Below are positions 1 to 6,468 of a stretch of 8,101 bases of DNA, piece after piece; position 1 is the stretch's first letter, and each line of letters starts with the position of its first letter. The DNA is from Kiritimatiellia bacterium. GTDB taxonomy: Bacteria; Verrucomicrobiota; Kiritimatiellia; UBA8416; SLMC01. The stretch spans positions 1-8,101 of the forward strand of contig SLMC01000356.1 in the NCBI GenBank assembly GCA_007133745.1, in the 5' to 3' direction. The position numbers and the translations under genes are program-made. Under the pieces are notes generated by a model. It worked only from the letters and a program-made list of their open reading frames with translations, had not been told where the DNA came from and ran no database searches.

Positions 1-100
1 AATCCACCGGTTCCACCGGCGAGAATTGAAAAGCTTCTACCGTTTCGAGCGTGGAAATGGCATCGCAGGCTCGACCGTTTGGCAAGAACATTTTTCTTCT
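1..100. other. Unassigned stretch at window edge, possible partial ORF
   Basis: No gene can be called with assurance. On the minus strand an ATG at 91-89 opens a frame that runs out of the window (30 codons, beginning MFLPNGRACDAISTLETVEA), preceded only by a weak purine stretch (GAGAAGAAAA). On the plus strand at least two frames are also open across the same bases and stop near 110-126, so openness says nothing about which strand codes. The first 20 bases contain a 9-bp tandem (TCCACCGGT/TCCACCGGC). It could be the 5' end of another minus-strand gene or part of the dispersed repeats that begin at 101. I recognise no protein family. Confidence 0.2.
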
Positions 101-229
101 CGCCAACCCTAATCGCACTCTCTTAATCCCCAATCCCAGCGGAGCTGTTTTCCGTACTTTTCGACAACCACAAGAGAAAGCTGCCTCCGGCAGGATTAGC
201 GAGAGTGAAGAGTGCGATTAGGATTGGCG
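101..229. repeat. Inverted repeat, 21-bp arms with 87-bp spacer
   Basis: The left arm at 101-121 and the right arm at 209-229 are reverse complements at 20 of 21 positions (CGCCAACCCTAATCGCACTC against CGCCAATCCTAATCGCACTC, plus a final T). The spacer contains a small perfect hairpin, CTGCC-TCC-GGCAG, at 181-193. The right arm ends one base before the dispersed 50-bp repeat at 230-279, so the two units form one composite non-coding block downstream of the ExbD gene. No transposase frame is present. It may be a miniature inverted-repeat element or another repeat unit; the identity is not established. Confidence 0.7.
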
Positions 230-279
230 ACTCCCAAACCCACATACCCACACACCTGGGTTGCGGGCGAAGCCCGCCT
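230..279 (-). repeat. Dispersed 50-bp repeat, copy 1, with hairpin core
   Basis: This segment is the reverse complement of 6495-6544 with one mismatch in 50 bases, and the match stops abruptly at both ends. It contains a perfect stem GCGGGC (263-268) / GCCCGC (272-277) with a 3-base loop, followed on the minus strand by AACCC and then a GT-rich tail. On the minus strand the hairpin forms 18 bases after the stop codon of the ExbD gene at 296. It could therefore protect the 3' end of the operon message or slow transcription, but it has no T-tract and is not a canonical intrinsic terminator. The copy number elsewhere in the genome cannot be seen from here. Confidence 0.85.
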
Positions 280-295
280 GAATCCTTCTTAGCCT

Positions 296-709
296 TTACA
301 TGCTGAAGACGGAAAGATTTTTCAGCCCGTATTTGGCGCAAATATCGAGGAATTCGATGAGTCTGCGGTGGCGGGAAGGGCCGGTGCATTTGATAATGAC
401 AGGCACTTCTTTGTCCACGGACGCCAACTGGCGCATGCGCCGGTCCAGTTCCGGGAGGGTCATGATGACCCCGTTCATACTAAAGCCGGTCTGCAGGTGG
501 CCAATGATGACTTCAACCATTTCCTCGACCTGTTCATCTCGCTGTTCGGAATCGGGGGCCGGCCTGGAGATATCCAGATGGGCGAGAATATCTTCCTGTT
601 TGAGCGTAACGATGAAAAAGATCAGAAGCTGAAAGACGACATCGATCATGGGCGTCATCTCGAGCTGCGGGTTTTCAGCGTTTTTTCTGACGGTTTTTTT
701 GCGTTTCAT
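296..709 (-). CDS. ExbD/TolR-family biopolymer transport protein (ExbD1)
   Basis: This 137-residue protein has the usual size and layout of ExbD/TolR. It has a short basic cytoplasmic N-terminus (MKRKKTVRK), then one membrane helix at about residues 20-37 with the family signature MTPMIDVVFQLLIFFIV, then a periplasmic domain of about 100 residues. Asp23 in the signature is the conserved membrane acidic residue that is protonated in ExbD/TolR motors. The C-terminus (IKCTGPSRHRRLIEFLDICAKYG) fits the family pattern of a domain with a late helix that tracks neighbouring residues. The start at 709 is preceded by a good ribosome site (GGGAGGA, 6 bases upstream). It lies 18 bp after the stop of a second ExbD gene and is the last gene of the cluster. 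In the cell it should pair with the ExbB-like channel at 1352-2140 to use the proton gradient. Whether the motor is Exb-like or Tol-like cannot be decided from sequence. Confidence 0.93.
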   Translation of the reverse strand: MKRKKTVRKNAENPQLEMTPMIDVVFQLLIFFIVTLKQEDILAHLDISRPAPDSEQRDEQVEEMVEVIIGHLQTGFSMNGVIMTLPELDRRMRQLASVDKEVPVIIKCTGPSRHRRLIEFLDICAKYGLKNLSVFSM

Positions 710-727
710 GACGCGTCCTCCCGCTAT

Positions 728-1183
728 TTAACGGTAACGGTCTTTGCGACCTTTGTGTCTGCCGGCCGTCGCCTTGTGTTCCTGCACGGCGACAAAGTTG
801 ATGCGCCATAACCCGATAGACGAGCAAATATCCATAACCGATCGCACATGCTGGTGCTGCGAACGGTAGTCGGCGCGAATCATGACGGGGAAGGCGCCAT
901 GATAGCGGTTCCACCGACCGACAAGTATTTTGCGCAACCGGCCTTGCGACATGGGCACATTGTTTATGGAAATGCGGCCGCGTCGGTCCACTTCGATGAT
1001 CAGGGTTCTCGGGTCGGTGTCACTGGTGATGACCGGGCCATGAGGCGCGTCTTCGAGAATGATGTCCTCGTTGATTTCCTCGTTCATCTTGACGGTGACA
1101 ATGAAGAAGATGATGAGCTGAAAGACGACGTCGATCATCGGCGTCAAGTTTAGCTCGGCCATTTCCGCTCTTCGTTTGGCCAT
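728..1183 (-). CDS. ExbD/TolR-family biopolymer transport protein (ExbD2)
   Basis: This is a second ExbD/TolR protein, of 151 residues. The N-terminus MAKRRAEMAELNLTPMIDVV leads straight into a membrane helix (about residues 15-32) with the conserved aspartate at position 18. The periplasmic part follows (HGPVITSDTDPRTLIIEVDRRGRISIN...), ending in a basic tail (HKATAGRHKGRKDRYR) that the neighbouring paralogue lacks. Outside the membrane signature the two proteins differ clearly, so this is an old duplication or a designed pair, not a recent copy. The start at 1183 follows AGGGAGAAG, about 7 bases upstream of ATG; the same leader style (AAGGGAGACATC) precedes the large TPR gene at 6313. The gene is separated from its ExbB-like partner by 168 bp of repeats, and from ExbD1 by only 18 bp. 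Its role is inferred to be proton-coupled energy transfer to periplasmic partners. Confidence 0.93.
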   Translation of the reverse strand: MAKRRAEMAELNLTPMIDVVFQLIIFFIVTVKMNEEINEDIILEDAPHGPVITSDTDPRTLIIEVDRRGRISINNVPMSQGRLRKILVGRWNRYHGAFPVMIRADYRSQHQHVRSVMDICSSIGLWRINFVAVQEHKATAGRHKGRKDRYR

Positions 1184-1218
1184 GATGTCTTCTCCCTGTT
1201 TGACTAGGGTAATTCAAT

Positions 1219-1240
1219 GCGGGCTGAGCCCGCAACCCAA
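1219..1240 (+). repeat. Hairpin-core repeat, short copy 3
   Basis: GCGGGC-TGA-GCCCGC followed by AACCCAA matches the core of the repeat copy at 6497-6518 at 20 of 22 bases; the differences fall in the loop. With one more base at each side the palindrome has 8-bp arms (TGCGGGCT-G-AGCCCGCA, 1218-1234). It lacks the GT-rich tail of the two longer copies. It lies between the ExbB and ExbD2 genes, 35 bases upstream of the ExbD2 start, and would form a stable stem in the message. Confidence 0.8.
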
Positions 1241-1250
1241 ATTATTTTCA

Positions 1251-1325
1251 CCACAGAGTTCACGGAGACACGGAGTAAAGAGAAAAAGAGGGATTCAATC
1301 AACGTATTCTCCGTGCCCTCCGTGG
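1251..1325. repeat. Imperfect inverted repeat with CACGGAG motifs
   Basis: The left arm, beginning CCACAGAGTTCACGGAGA (1251-1268), matches the reverse complement of the right arm CCACGGAGGGCACGGAGA (1308-1325) at 15 of 18 positions. The core CACGGAG recurs at short intervals within the left arm (1261-1267 and 1269-1275). The spacer of about 39 bases is purine-rich (GTAAAGAGAAAAAGAGGG). Motifs of this CACAGAG/CACGGAG type are familiar as dispersed intergenic repeats in several bacterial phyla; that link is from general knowledge and has not been searched here. Together with the palindrome at 1219-1240 it fills most of the gap inside the operon. Confidence 0.7.
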
Positions 1326-1351
1326 CAGATGTTTTCTTGTAAGTGTGGCGA

Positions 1352-2140
1352 TTATTCGTCGACCACTTCAACGTTGCGCAGGTCCTTGATCAGCTCCATG
1401 GTCATGGCTTCCATGCGCAGCACGATGGTGTTGGCCGCGTTGCGGAAGCTGTAGAAACCGGCCACGCAAGGCACGGCAATGGTCAGGCCCGCTGCCGTGG
1501 TGTAGAGCGCCTGCGAAATGTTCAAGGCCAGTACGCCGATGTCCATGCCCCCGCCGGCCAGTTCGGAAAATGCGCCGATCATGCCCTGGACAGTACCGAG
1601 CAGCCCGAGCATCGGGGCGAGGTTGCCGACGACGGAGAGCCAGGTGATTTTCTGCATGATGCGTTCGGCTTCGAGATCGGCGGCGGTCGAGATGGCGTCC
1701 TGAATCACGTCGAATCCTTCCTCGACATGGCTGAAGCCGGCCATGAGAATGTTGGCCATGGGGCCGGGCTCGTCTTCGCAGTTCTGCAGGGCTTTCAGGA
1801 CATCGCCTTCGGCCATGGAGTCGGTGACGTTCTGCACAAGTTGAGGCGGCATGATTTGCTTGACGCGCACAAGAATGCCGCAGTCCACGGCCAGATACAC
1901 GCCCAAACCGGCTGCGACGAAAATGGCCAGCCACAGGATGATGCCCAGCGGGCCGGATCTGAAAATGACGCTGAAAAAGCCCGTTGACGAGGGCGCCGTC
2001 GGCGCGACAGCCGTTTGCCCGGTTTCCTGGTCGATGAGTTCGCCGACGGGTGCGGCCGCGTCCTGCGCGATGGCGGGAACCACGAAAAAGCTGAACGAAA
2101 CGGCGGACAACAACAGAATGGTCAAGGCGGCCTTCTTCAT
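1352..2140 (-). CDS. MotA/TolQ/ExbB proton-channel family protein with signal peptide
   Basis: This 262-residue integral membrane protein is the channel subunit of the motor. Residues 1-25 form a clear signal peptide (MKKAALTILLLSAV...VVPAIA, likely cut before QDAAA). A short polar periplasmic stretch rich in Ala/Pro/Thr follows to about residue 52. The first membrane helix is at about 65-85, then a cytoplasmic domain of about 80 residues. The paired helices at about 166-190 and 211-231 carry the family hallmarks LGLLGTVQGMI (Thr183) and ALYTTAAGLTIAVP (Thr214/215), the residues that line the proton path in ExbB/TolQ. The signal peptide extension is absent from E. coli ExbB and TolQ. The start at 2140 has AAGGA about 11 bases upstream, which is somewhat long. 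It lies 38 bp after the small TPR gene and upstream of the two ExbD genes, the expected partners. Confidence 0.94.
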   Translation of the reverse strand: MKKAALTILLLSAVSFSFFVVPAIAQDAAAPVGELIDQETGQTAVAPTAPSSTGFFSVIFRSGPLGIILWLAIFVAAGLGVYLAVDCGILVRVKQIMPPQLVQNVTDSMAEGDVLKALQNCEDEPGPMANILMAGFSHVEEGFDVIQDAISTAADLEAERIMQKITWLSVVGNLAPMLGLLGTVQGMIGAFSELAGGGMDIGVLALNISQALYTTAAGLTIAVPCVAGFYSFRNAANTIVLRMEAMTMELIKDLRNVEVVDE

Positions 2141-2178
2141 AAACAGGGGTTTCCTTTCTGTAGGTATTTCACTAAAAA

Positions 2179-3027
2179 TCAGCTTCCCGAACGAAGATCC
2201 TTACTGTACGAACTTTGTGGGTAGTCTGACAACAACATTTTTTTGAATTTTTCGGCGTGCGAATGTTCGCCCAGTTGTTCATGGGCGCGGACAGCCCTGT
2301 ACAGGGCTTCGGGCTGCACCTGCTTGACGTCCCTGAACAGCATGATGGTGCGCAAATAGCCGTCCACCAGCGCATCGCGGTAGCGGCCTTGATCGAAGTC
2401 GATGTTGCCCCGCATTATCTGGGCTGCTGCGGCCGTTTCGCGCGAGCCGTGTTCGATGCCCTGCAGCAGAATCCTTCCCAGCCTGCCGCTTTGGCCGGAC
2501 TTGGACAGCGCGTCCCAGTACAGACGCGCGAATTCCATATCCTGCCATACGTCCGGATTGCCCGAGATGGCGACCTCGGCCTTTTTCGCCGCTTCGGCGG
2601 GGTTGCCCATTCCCATATAGGCTTGCGTCAGCAGGCGCGCAGCCGGGATGTCCCATTGCAGTCTGCGATAATCGGTCACAATTTTTTCCAGCACAGGTAT
2701 GGCCGGCGCGTATCTCCTGGTTCGGACGGCGTTTTCCGCCGCATCGAATTGACGGGGCTTCGCCGTGCGCACTTCCCGCACTTGCCGCAGCGGAATTTCA
2801 AGCCGGACACCGTCGGCCGTAATTATGTAGGCTTCCCGCGCGGGCAGCCACCGAATAACGCCGGCGCCGGCGGACGGAATGCGTTGGCCGTCTCTCTGGA
2901 GAATGATGCCCTGTATGCCTGCTTGCTGGGCGCCGGCGCCGGAGGCCAGAACCAGCAAAGCCGCCATGGTTGTCGCCCAACGGGCGAACGGGTTCCGTAT
3001 GGTTGCGCTATTCCTGTTGTGTTTCAT
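2179..3027 (-). CDS. Secreted TPR-like protein with N-terminal beta domain
   Basis: This 282-residue protein has no family I can name. Residues 1-33 form a signal peptide with an unusually long basic N-region (hydrophobic core TTMAALLVLASGAGA, likely cut before QQAG). Residues 36-88 look like a small beta-rich module (GIQGIILQRDG, YIITADGVRLEIPL). From about residue 91 to the end there are helical pairs with TPR-like spacing (AENAVRTRRYAPAIPVLEKI, AARLLTQAYMGMGNPAEAAKKA, QIMRGNIDFDQGRYRDALVD, ALYRAVRAHEQLGEHSHAEKF). It should be periplasmic or attached at the outer membrane. The start at 3027 is well supported by AAGGAG 7 bases upstream, which makes it overlap the end of the large TPR gene by 20 bp and implies translational coupling. 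By position it resembles CpoB/YbgF next to TolQR, but the length and the beta domain differ; the role as a motor partner is inference. Confidence 0.82.
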   Translation of the reverse strand: MKHNRNSATIRNPFARWATTMAALLVLASGAGAQQAGIQGIILQRDGQRIPSAGAGVIRWLPAREAYIITADGVRLEIPLRQVREVRTAKPRQFDAAENAVRTRRYAPAIPVLEKIVTDYRRLQWDIPAARLLTQAYMGMGNPAEAAKKAEVAISGNPDVWQDMEFARLYWDALSKSGQSGRLGRILLQGIEHGSRETAAAAQIMRGNIDFDQGRYRDALVDGYLRTIMLFRDVKQVQPEALYRAVRAHEQLGEHSHAEKFKKMLLSDYPQSSYSKDLRSGS

Positions 3028-6000
3028 CGGGGTTCTCCTTTTCTTCCTCTACAGCCACTTCCGCTACAGCTTCTTCCTCTTTTTCAGCAACATGGTCGAC
3101 ATGGTCTTCAAGATCGTCATCCGGCGGCACGTAGTCCGTGGCCGTTGTCTCGTCGCCCTCGTCCCGGGCAATGCCCAGCATGACCATGCGGGTTTCCGCC
3201 TGACCCCGCCACTGCCGGATTTCGCTCAGGTAGCGTCCGCGCGGGAAATGCTCGATGTACTCTTCCGCCTGCTGGTAGGCGTCGCGCCAGCGTTCGTCCT
3301 GAATGTAAAGGGGAAGGATTCTGAAAAACGCCTCTTCGATGTAGGGCAGTTCCTCGGGGTTGTCGTATTGCGCGCCGATGATCATGGTCAGCAGCGGCAC
3401 AATGGCGCGCGGGATATTTTCCTTGACGCTTTCGGGTGTGCCGAACTTTTCTTCGGCCTTGACGCGCAGCGTGAAAATGTTGGCGACGGCCAGGTTCGAT
3501 TTGGCGCGATCCACGCGCGTTTTATCGAATTTGCGCACATGGTTCAAACGTCTCACGGCCTCGTTGAACAGCTCGAGGCGTCGGGCGGCATCGCTTTCGC
3601 GCATGGCCGTTTCGGCATAGGCTCGGCTCAGGAAGGTCGAGGCCGGGACAATGCTGCGCGACTTGGGATACATGGTTACGACCGTCTCCAACATTTTGAT
3701 CGCTTCGGCGAAGTCGCCGGTTTCAAGCAGCGCCTGTCCGCGCCCCAGAACAGCCAGTTCGTGCATGGATGTGCCGGGTTTCAGGCCGCTCATGATCTGG
3801 TTGAAGGCCTGGAGGGCAATCTCGTGTTGGCCGGCCTTGTTCAGCTCGTTGCCTGCCGTCATGATTTGAAAGGGGGAGTATGTGCCGGTCGACCGGAACA
3901 TTTCCGAGAAGATTTTGACCGCTTCCGCCCGCATGCCCAATTCCAGCAGGTTCATGCCGAGCATGAACAGGGCGTTCTTGGCCTCGGGCGAATCGGGATG
4001 CTCTTTTTGGAGGCGATTCAAGGCTTCACGGGCTTTTTCAGGCTCTTCCAGTATGGTCCATAGCGTGCCGATCTGGCTGTAGGCTGGCGGTGCGAATTGC
4101 GATTTGGGATGCCGTTTCAAGAGATTTTCGTACATGGCGATGGCTTGGCGCCGATGATCGTTGACCTTGTCGGGCGGCTGGGTCAGCAGAGAACGGCAGA
4201 AACCGATGTAGAAGAGGCATCCCTCGATCATGCGTTGGTTGTTTTCCGCTTCTTCGGCGGAGGATTGAAACCGGCCCGCATCTTCTCCTGACAGCATTTC
4301 CCTGAGTTTCGTATAGCGATCGATGGCGACGAGAATATGCTTTTCGCCTTCGGCTTTCGGGTCTTTTACGGGGGCCTCGTCTTCGGGTTTCGGATCGGCC
4401 GCAGTGTCGGCGTCGGTTTCGTCTTCTTTCTTGTCTTCCCTGTCCGAGCGAAGCAGTTGAATGCCCATGGACCGGTGCGCGTAGGCCAGGCGATACAGTG
4501 CGCCGGCCAGCAGGTGTCCGGGCGAGGTTTCCTTGTCGAGCTCTTCAACGAGCTTTTGCAGGACAGTCATTTCCTCGGCGACGTTCTCCCTGCGGTTGTG
4601 GATTTGGGCGATTCGGCTGAGCGAGGGGAAATAGACGCGGTTGCCGGGGTAATTGGTGGCAATTTGCGTAAAATAGGCCAAGGCGCCGTCCAGATTGTTG
4701 GCGTCAAGGTTTTCCTGAGCCACAGAGTAGAGCAAGGCCGGCGTGCGCGGATGTTCGGTAAAGGACGAGAAGAAAACGTTGTACACCCCGTCGCGCTTGG
4801 TGCGTCGGCCCAGTTCCTCGAACTTGCCGGCAATGCGCAGCACCCGATCCCCGGCCAAAGTGCTCAGATGCGGGCTCTTGTTGAACCGTTCCGAGATGTA
4901 GCTGACCAGCATGTCGACCATGCGTTCGGACTCTTCGCGCGTGGCGTCGTCCACCGTGCCGACCAGCGGGATTTCGATATAGCAGAGGGCCAGCTCGCCT
5001 AGGGCGGCCACGGCGGTTTCCGTTTCCGGGAAAATGTTCAGTACGCGGATGTAGGCCTCTGCGGCTTGGGCGAACTGTTGTTGATTGTAGAGAACGCGGG
5101 CGACTTGGAACTGCTCGCGTTCCACGGCGGCGACCCGTTCGGGATCGATGGTGTAATCGAACTTCCGCGGCTTGATGTCCTCCTCGATCATGCGCTTGAC
5201 TTCTTCGGCCTTTCTTCCGGCCGCTGGCGCCCATTGCGAGGCGGGGTACTGGTAGAAAACATTAAGGAAATGACGGAATGCGCCGTCTTTTCTTCGGCCT
5301 CGGCTGTCGCGAGATTCGGCTAAAAGCTCGAAAGCTTTGACGCGATTATCGCCGGTCGGCGGCCAGGGCTTGATTTTTTTCGCTTCGGTCAGAAGCATGT
5401 CGCCCATCATGTAACGCGCATGGGCGAGGGGGCTGAAACGGGTTAGGTTTTGACCGGTTTCCTTTTCCTCGTGCCTTAAAATGCCGTCCAGTTCCACCAG
5501 TTGGTCCCAGTTGGATTCCAGAATGAACATGGCCCCTTCGACGTCGTCTGACATAAGACGCAGGTGCGCCGTAAGCGCCATAGCCTTGCCGAACCAGAGG
5601 TCGACGCCGCCGTAAAGCACTGCATCCAAGAGTTTTTCGATTTCAGGGATCATTCTTTTGCGCTCGGCGGACGGAAGGTTTTCGGCCACTTTGACCATCA
5701 GTTCGGCGGTTTCCGTTGTGATTTGGCGTTTGACATGGTCTTCGAGTTCCGCCTTCAAAACGGTTTGGTAGGCTTTGATGGCTTCGCGCTCTTCGCCGAT
5801 CAGAAGGAGCATCTGGGCGAATTTATAGGCGGAATCCCTAAAGAACGTGTTCAATTCTTCCGGGGGCGCGTCGGGATAGGCTTTGAAGAACTGGGTGTAA
5901 AGCGTGCGCGCCTCCTTGAACTGACCCCAAGCGAAATGGCCGTCGGCCAGCGCGAGTTTCATGGCCCAGGTGCCGGGACTGTTCTGGTCGGGACGGCGGG

Positions 6001-6313
6001 CGATGATCTGACGCACTTCGTCGAACCGGCCCAGAGCGATCAACCCGCGAATTTCAAGGACTTCCATGCGGATTTGGTTTTCGCGTGTTTTCGGGATGCG
6101 ATCGAGCACGATTTTGGCGTAGTCGGGCATGCCGGCATCGATCAGCGCTTCGGCGAATTTGAATTCCAATTCCTGTACGGGATCGACGGCGCCGGCCAGG
6201 GCGTTGCCCGGCATCTGGGCCTGAAGCGCGCCGACAAGCGTTAAAAACGCAAGCGCGCCCGTAATATAGACGAGGCGTATCCGATGAAGACGCGTATTGA
6301 AGCGGTGTGGCAT
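3008..6313 (-). CDS. Giant secreted TPR protein
   Basis: This 1101-residue protein is built almost wholly of TPR-like helical repeats. Residues 1-32 form a signal peptide (core LVYITGALAFLTLVGALQA, likely cut before QMPG). Typical repeat units include NQQQFAQAAEAYIRVLNIFP (about 404-423), TNYPGNRVYFPSLSRIAQIH (about 555-575), RHPKSQFAPPAYSQIGTLW (from about 734) and HPDSPEAKNALFMLGMNLL; the recurring 'P-x-S' at repeat ends resembles BamD/YbgF-type repeats. Two charged low-complexity stretches stand out: one at about 625-657 (DKKEDETDADTAADPKPEDE) and a C-terminal acidic tail from about 1062 (AEKEEEAVAEVAVEEEKE). No catalytic motif is visible, so a scaffold or binding role in the periplasm is likely. 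The start at 6313 has AAGGGAGA close upstream. It is followed without a gap by the small TPR gene and then by the channel genes. It is far longer than CpoB (about 260 residues). Confidence 0.87.
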   Translation of the reverse strand: MPHRFNTRLHRIRLVYITGALAFLTLVGALQAQMPGNALAGAVDPVQELEFKFAEALIDAGMPDYAKIVLDRIPKTRENQIRMEVLEIRGLIALGRFDEVRQIIARRPDQNSPGTWAMKLALADGHFAWGQFKEARTLYTQFFKAYPDAPPEELNTFFRDSAYKFAQMLLLIGEEREAIKAYQTVLKAELEDHVKRQITTETAELMVKVAENLPSAERKRMIPEIEKLLDAVLYGGVDLWFGKAMALTAHLRLMSDDVEGAMFILESNWDQLVELDGILRHEEKETGQNLTRFSPLAHARYMMGDMLLTEAKKIKPWPPTGDNRVKAFELLAESRDSRGRRKDGAFRHFLNVFYQYPASQWAPAAGRKAEEVKRMIEEDIKPRKFDYTIDPERVAAVEREQFQVARVLYNQQQFAQAAEAYIRVLNIFPETETAVAALGELALCYIEIPLVGTVDDATREESERMVDMLVSYISERFNKSPHLSTLAGDRVLRIAGKFEELGRRTKRDGVYNVFFSSFTEHPRTPALLYSVAQENLDANNLDGALAYFTQIATNYPGNRVYFPSLSRIAQIHNRRENVAEEMTVLQKLVEELDKETSPGHLLAGALYRLAYAHRSMGIQLLRSDREDKKEDETDADTAADPKPEDEAPVKDPKAEGEKHILVAIDRYTKLREMLSGEDAGRFQSSAEEAENNQRMIEGCLFYIGFCRSLLTQPPDKVNDHRRQAIAMYENLLKRHPKSQFAPPAYSQIGTLWTILEEPEKAREALNRLQKEHPDSPEAKNALFMLGMNLLELGMRAEAVKIFSEMFRSTGTYSPFQIMTAGNELNKAGQHEIALQAFNQIMSGLKPGTSMHELAVLGRGQALLETGDFAEAIKMLETVVTMYPKSRSIVPASTFLSRAYAETAMRESDAARRLELFNEAVRRLNHVRKFDKTRVDRAKSNLAVANIFTLRVKAEEKFGTPESVKENIPRAIVPLLTMIIGAQYDNPEELPYIEEAFFRILPLYIQDERWRDAYQQAEEYIEHFPRGRYLSEIRQWRGQAETRMVMLGIARDEGDETTATDYVPPDDDLEDHVDHVAEKEEEAVAEVAVEEEKENPDETQQE
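3033..3040 (-). promoter_or_regulatory. Ribosome binding site inside the end of the large TPR gene
   Basis: AAGGAGAA on the minus strand lies 5 bases before the ATG at 3027 (AAGGAG core at 7). It sits within the last codons of the large TPR gene, whose stop is at 3010-3008, so ribosomes finishing that gene can re-initiate here. This fixes the start of the small TPR gene and explains the 20-bp overlap. Confidence 0.8.
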
Positions 6314-6460
6314 GATGTCTCCCTTGCGGTTCTATGGAAGCAAGTCAATATGCTTGCGCGGACTTCGCGATCCGTTCAAGGTGTATATCTTTCAACGAAC
6401 GGCATGCGGCAAATCTTAGACGCTATTCCGACGTCGCAAATCATGGATGCTCGATTGTCC
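6314..6460. other. Leader of the large TPR gene, no gene seen
   Basis: This is the gene-proximal part of a 316-bp gap between the coiled-coil gene and the large TPR gene. Apart from the ribosome site next to 6313, no RNA gene or intrinsic terminator is visible. No promoter with good matches at both -35 and -10 is seen on the minus strand; isolated elements such as TTGACT near 6350 lack a partner at the right distance. The remaining part of the gap (6461-6600) holds repeats. Confidence 0.4.
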
Positions 6461-6468
6461 GCGAGCGA

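Noticed and set aside
263..277. Intrinsic terminator after ExbD1
   Set aside because: The stem is strong but no T-run follows on the minus strand, and the same core occurs inside the operon at 1219-1233, so it is better described as a dispersed repeat.
123..389. Minus-strand frame of 88 codons over the repeat at 230-279
   Set aside because: It begins within the ExbD1 gene in another frame and reads through the repeats; the same repeat is non-coding at 6495-6544.
1343..1987. Plus-strand frame of 214 codons opposite the channel gene
   Set aside because: It is antisense to the highly conserved ExbB helices and is rich in His/Asp/Gly, as expected of a shadow frame.
296..2140. Flagellar stator (MotA/MotB) identity
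   Set aside because: The small subunits have no OmpA-like peptidoglycan-binding domain and match the ExbD/TolR size and signature; no flagellar genes are near.
2257..3183. Plus-strand frame of 308 codons opposite the small TPR gene
   Set aside because: It runs across the boundary of two well-supported minus-strand genes and shows no domain or start signal.
2879..4063. Long plus-strand open frame of 394 codons
   Set aside because: It is antisense to the large TPR gene, starts without a ribosome site, and its translation is rich in His/Gly/Phe/Arg in a way typical of antisense to GC-rich codons. The minus-strand frame has clear TPR repeats and a signal peptide.
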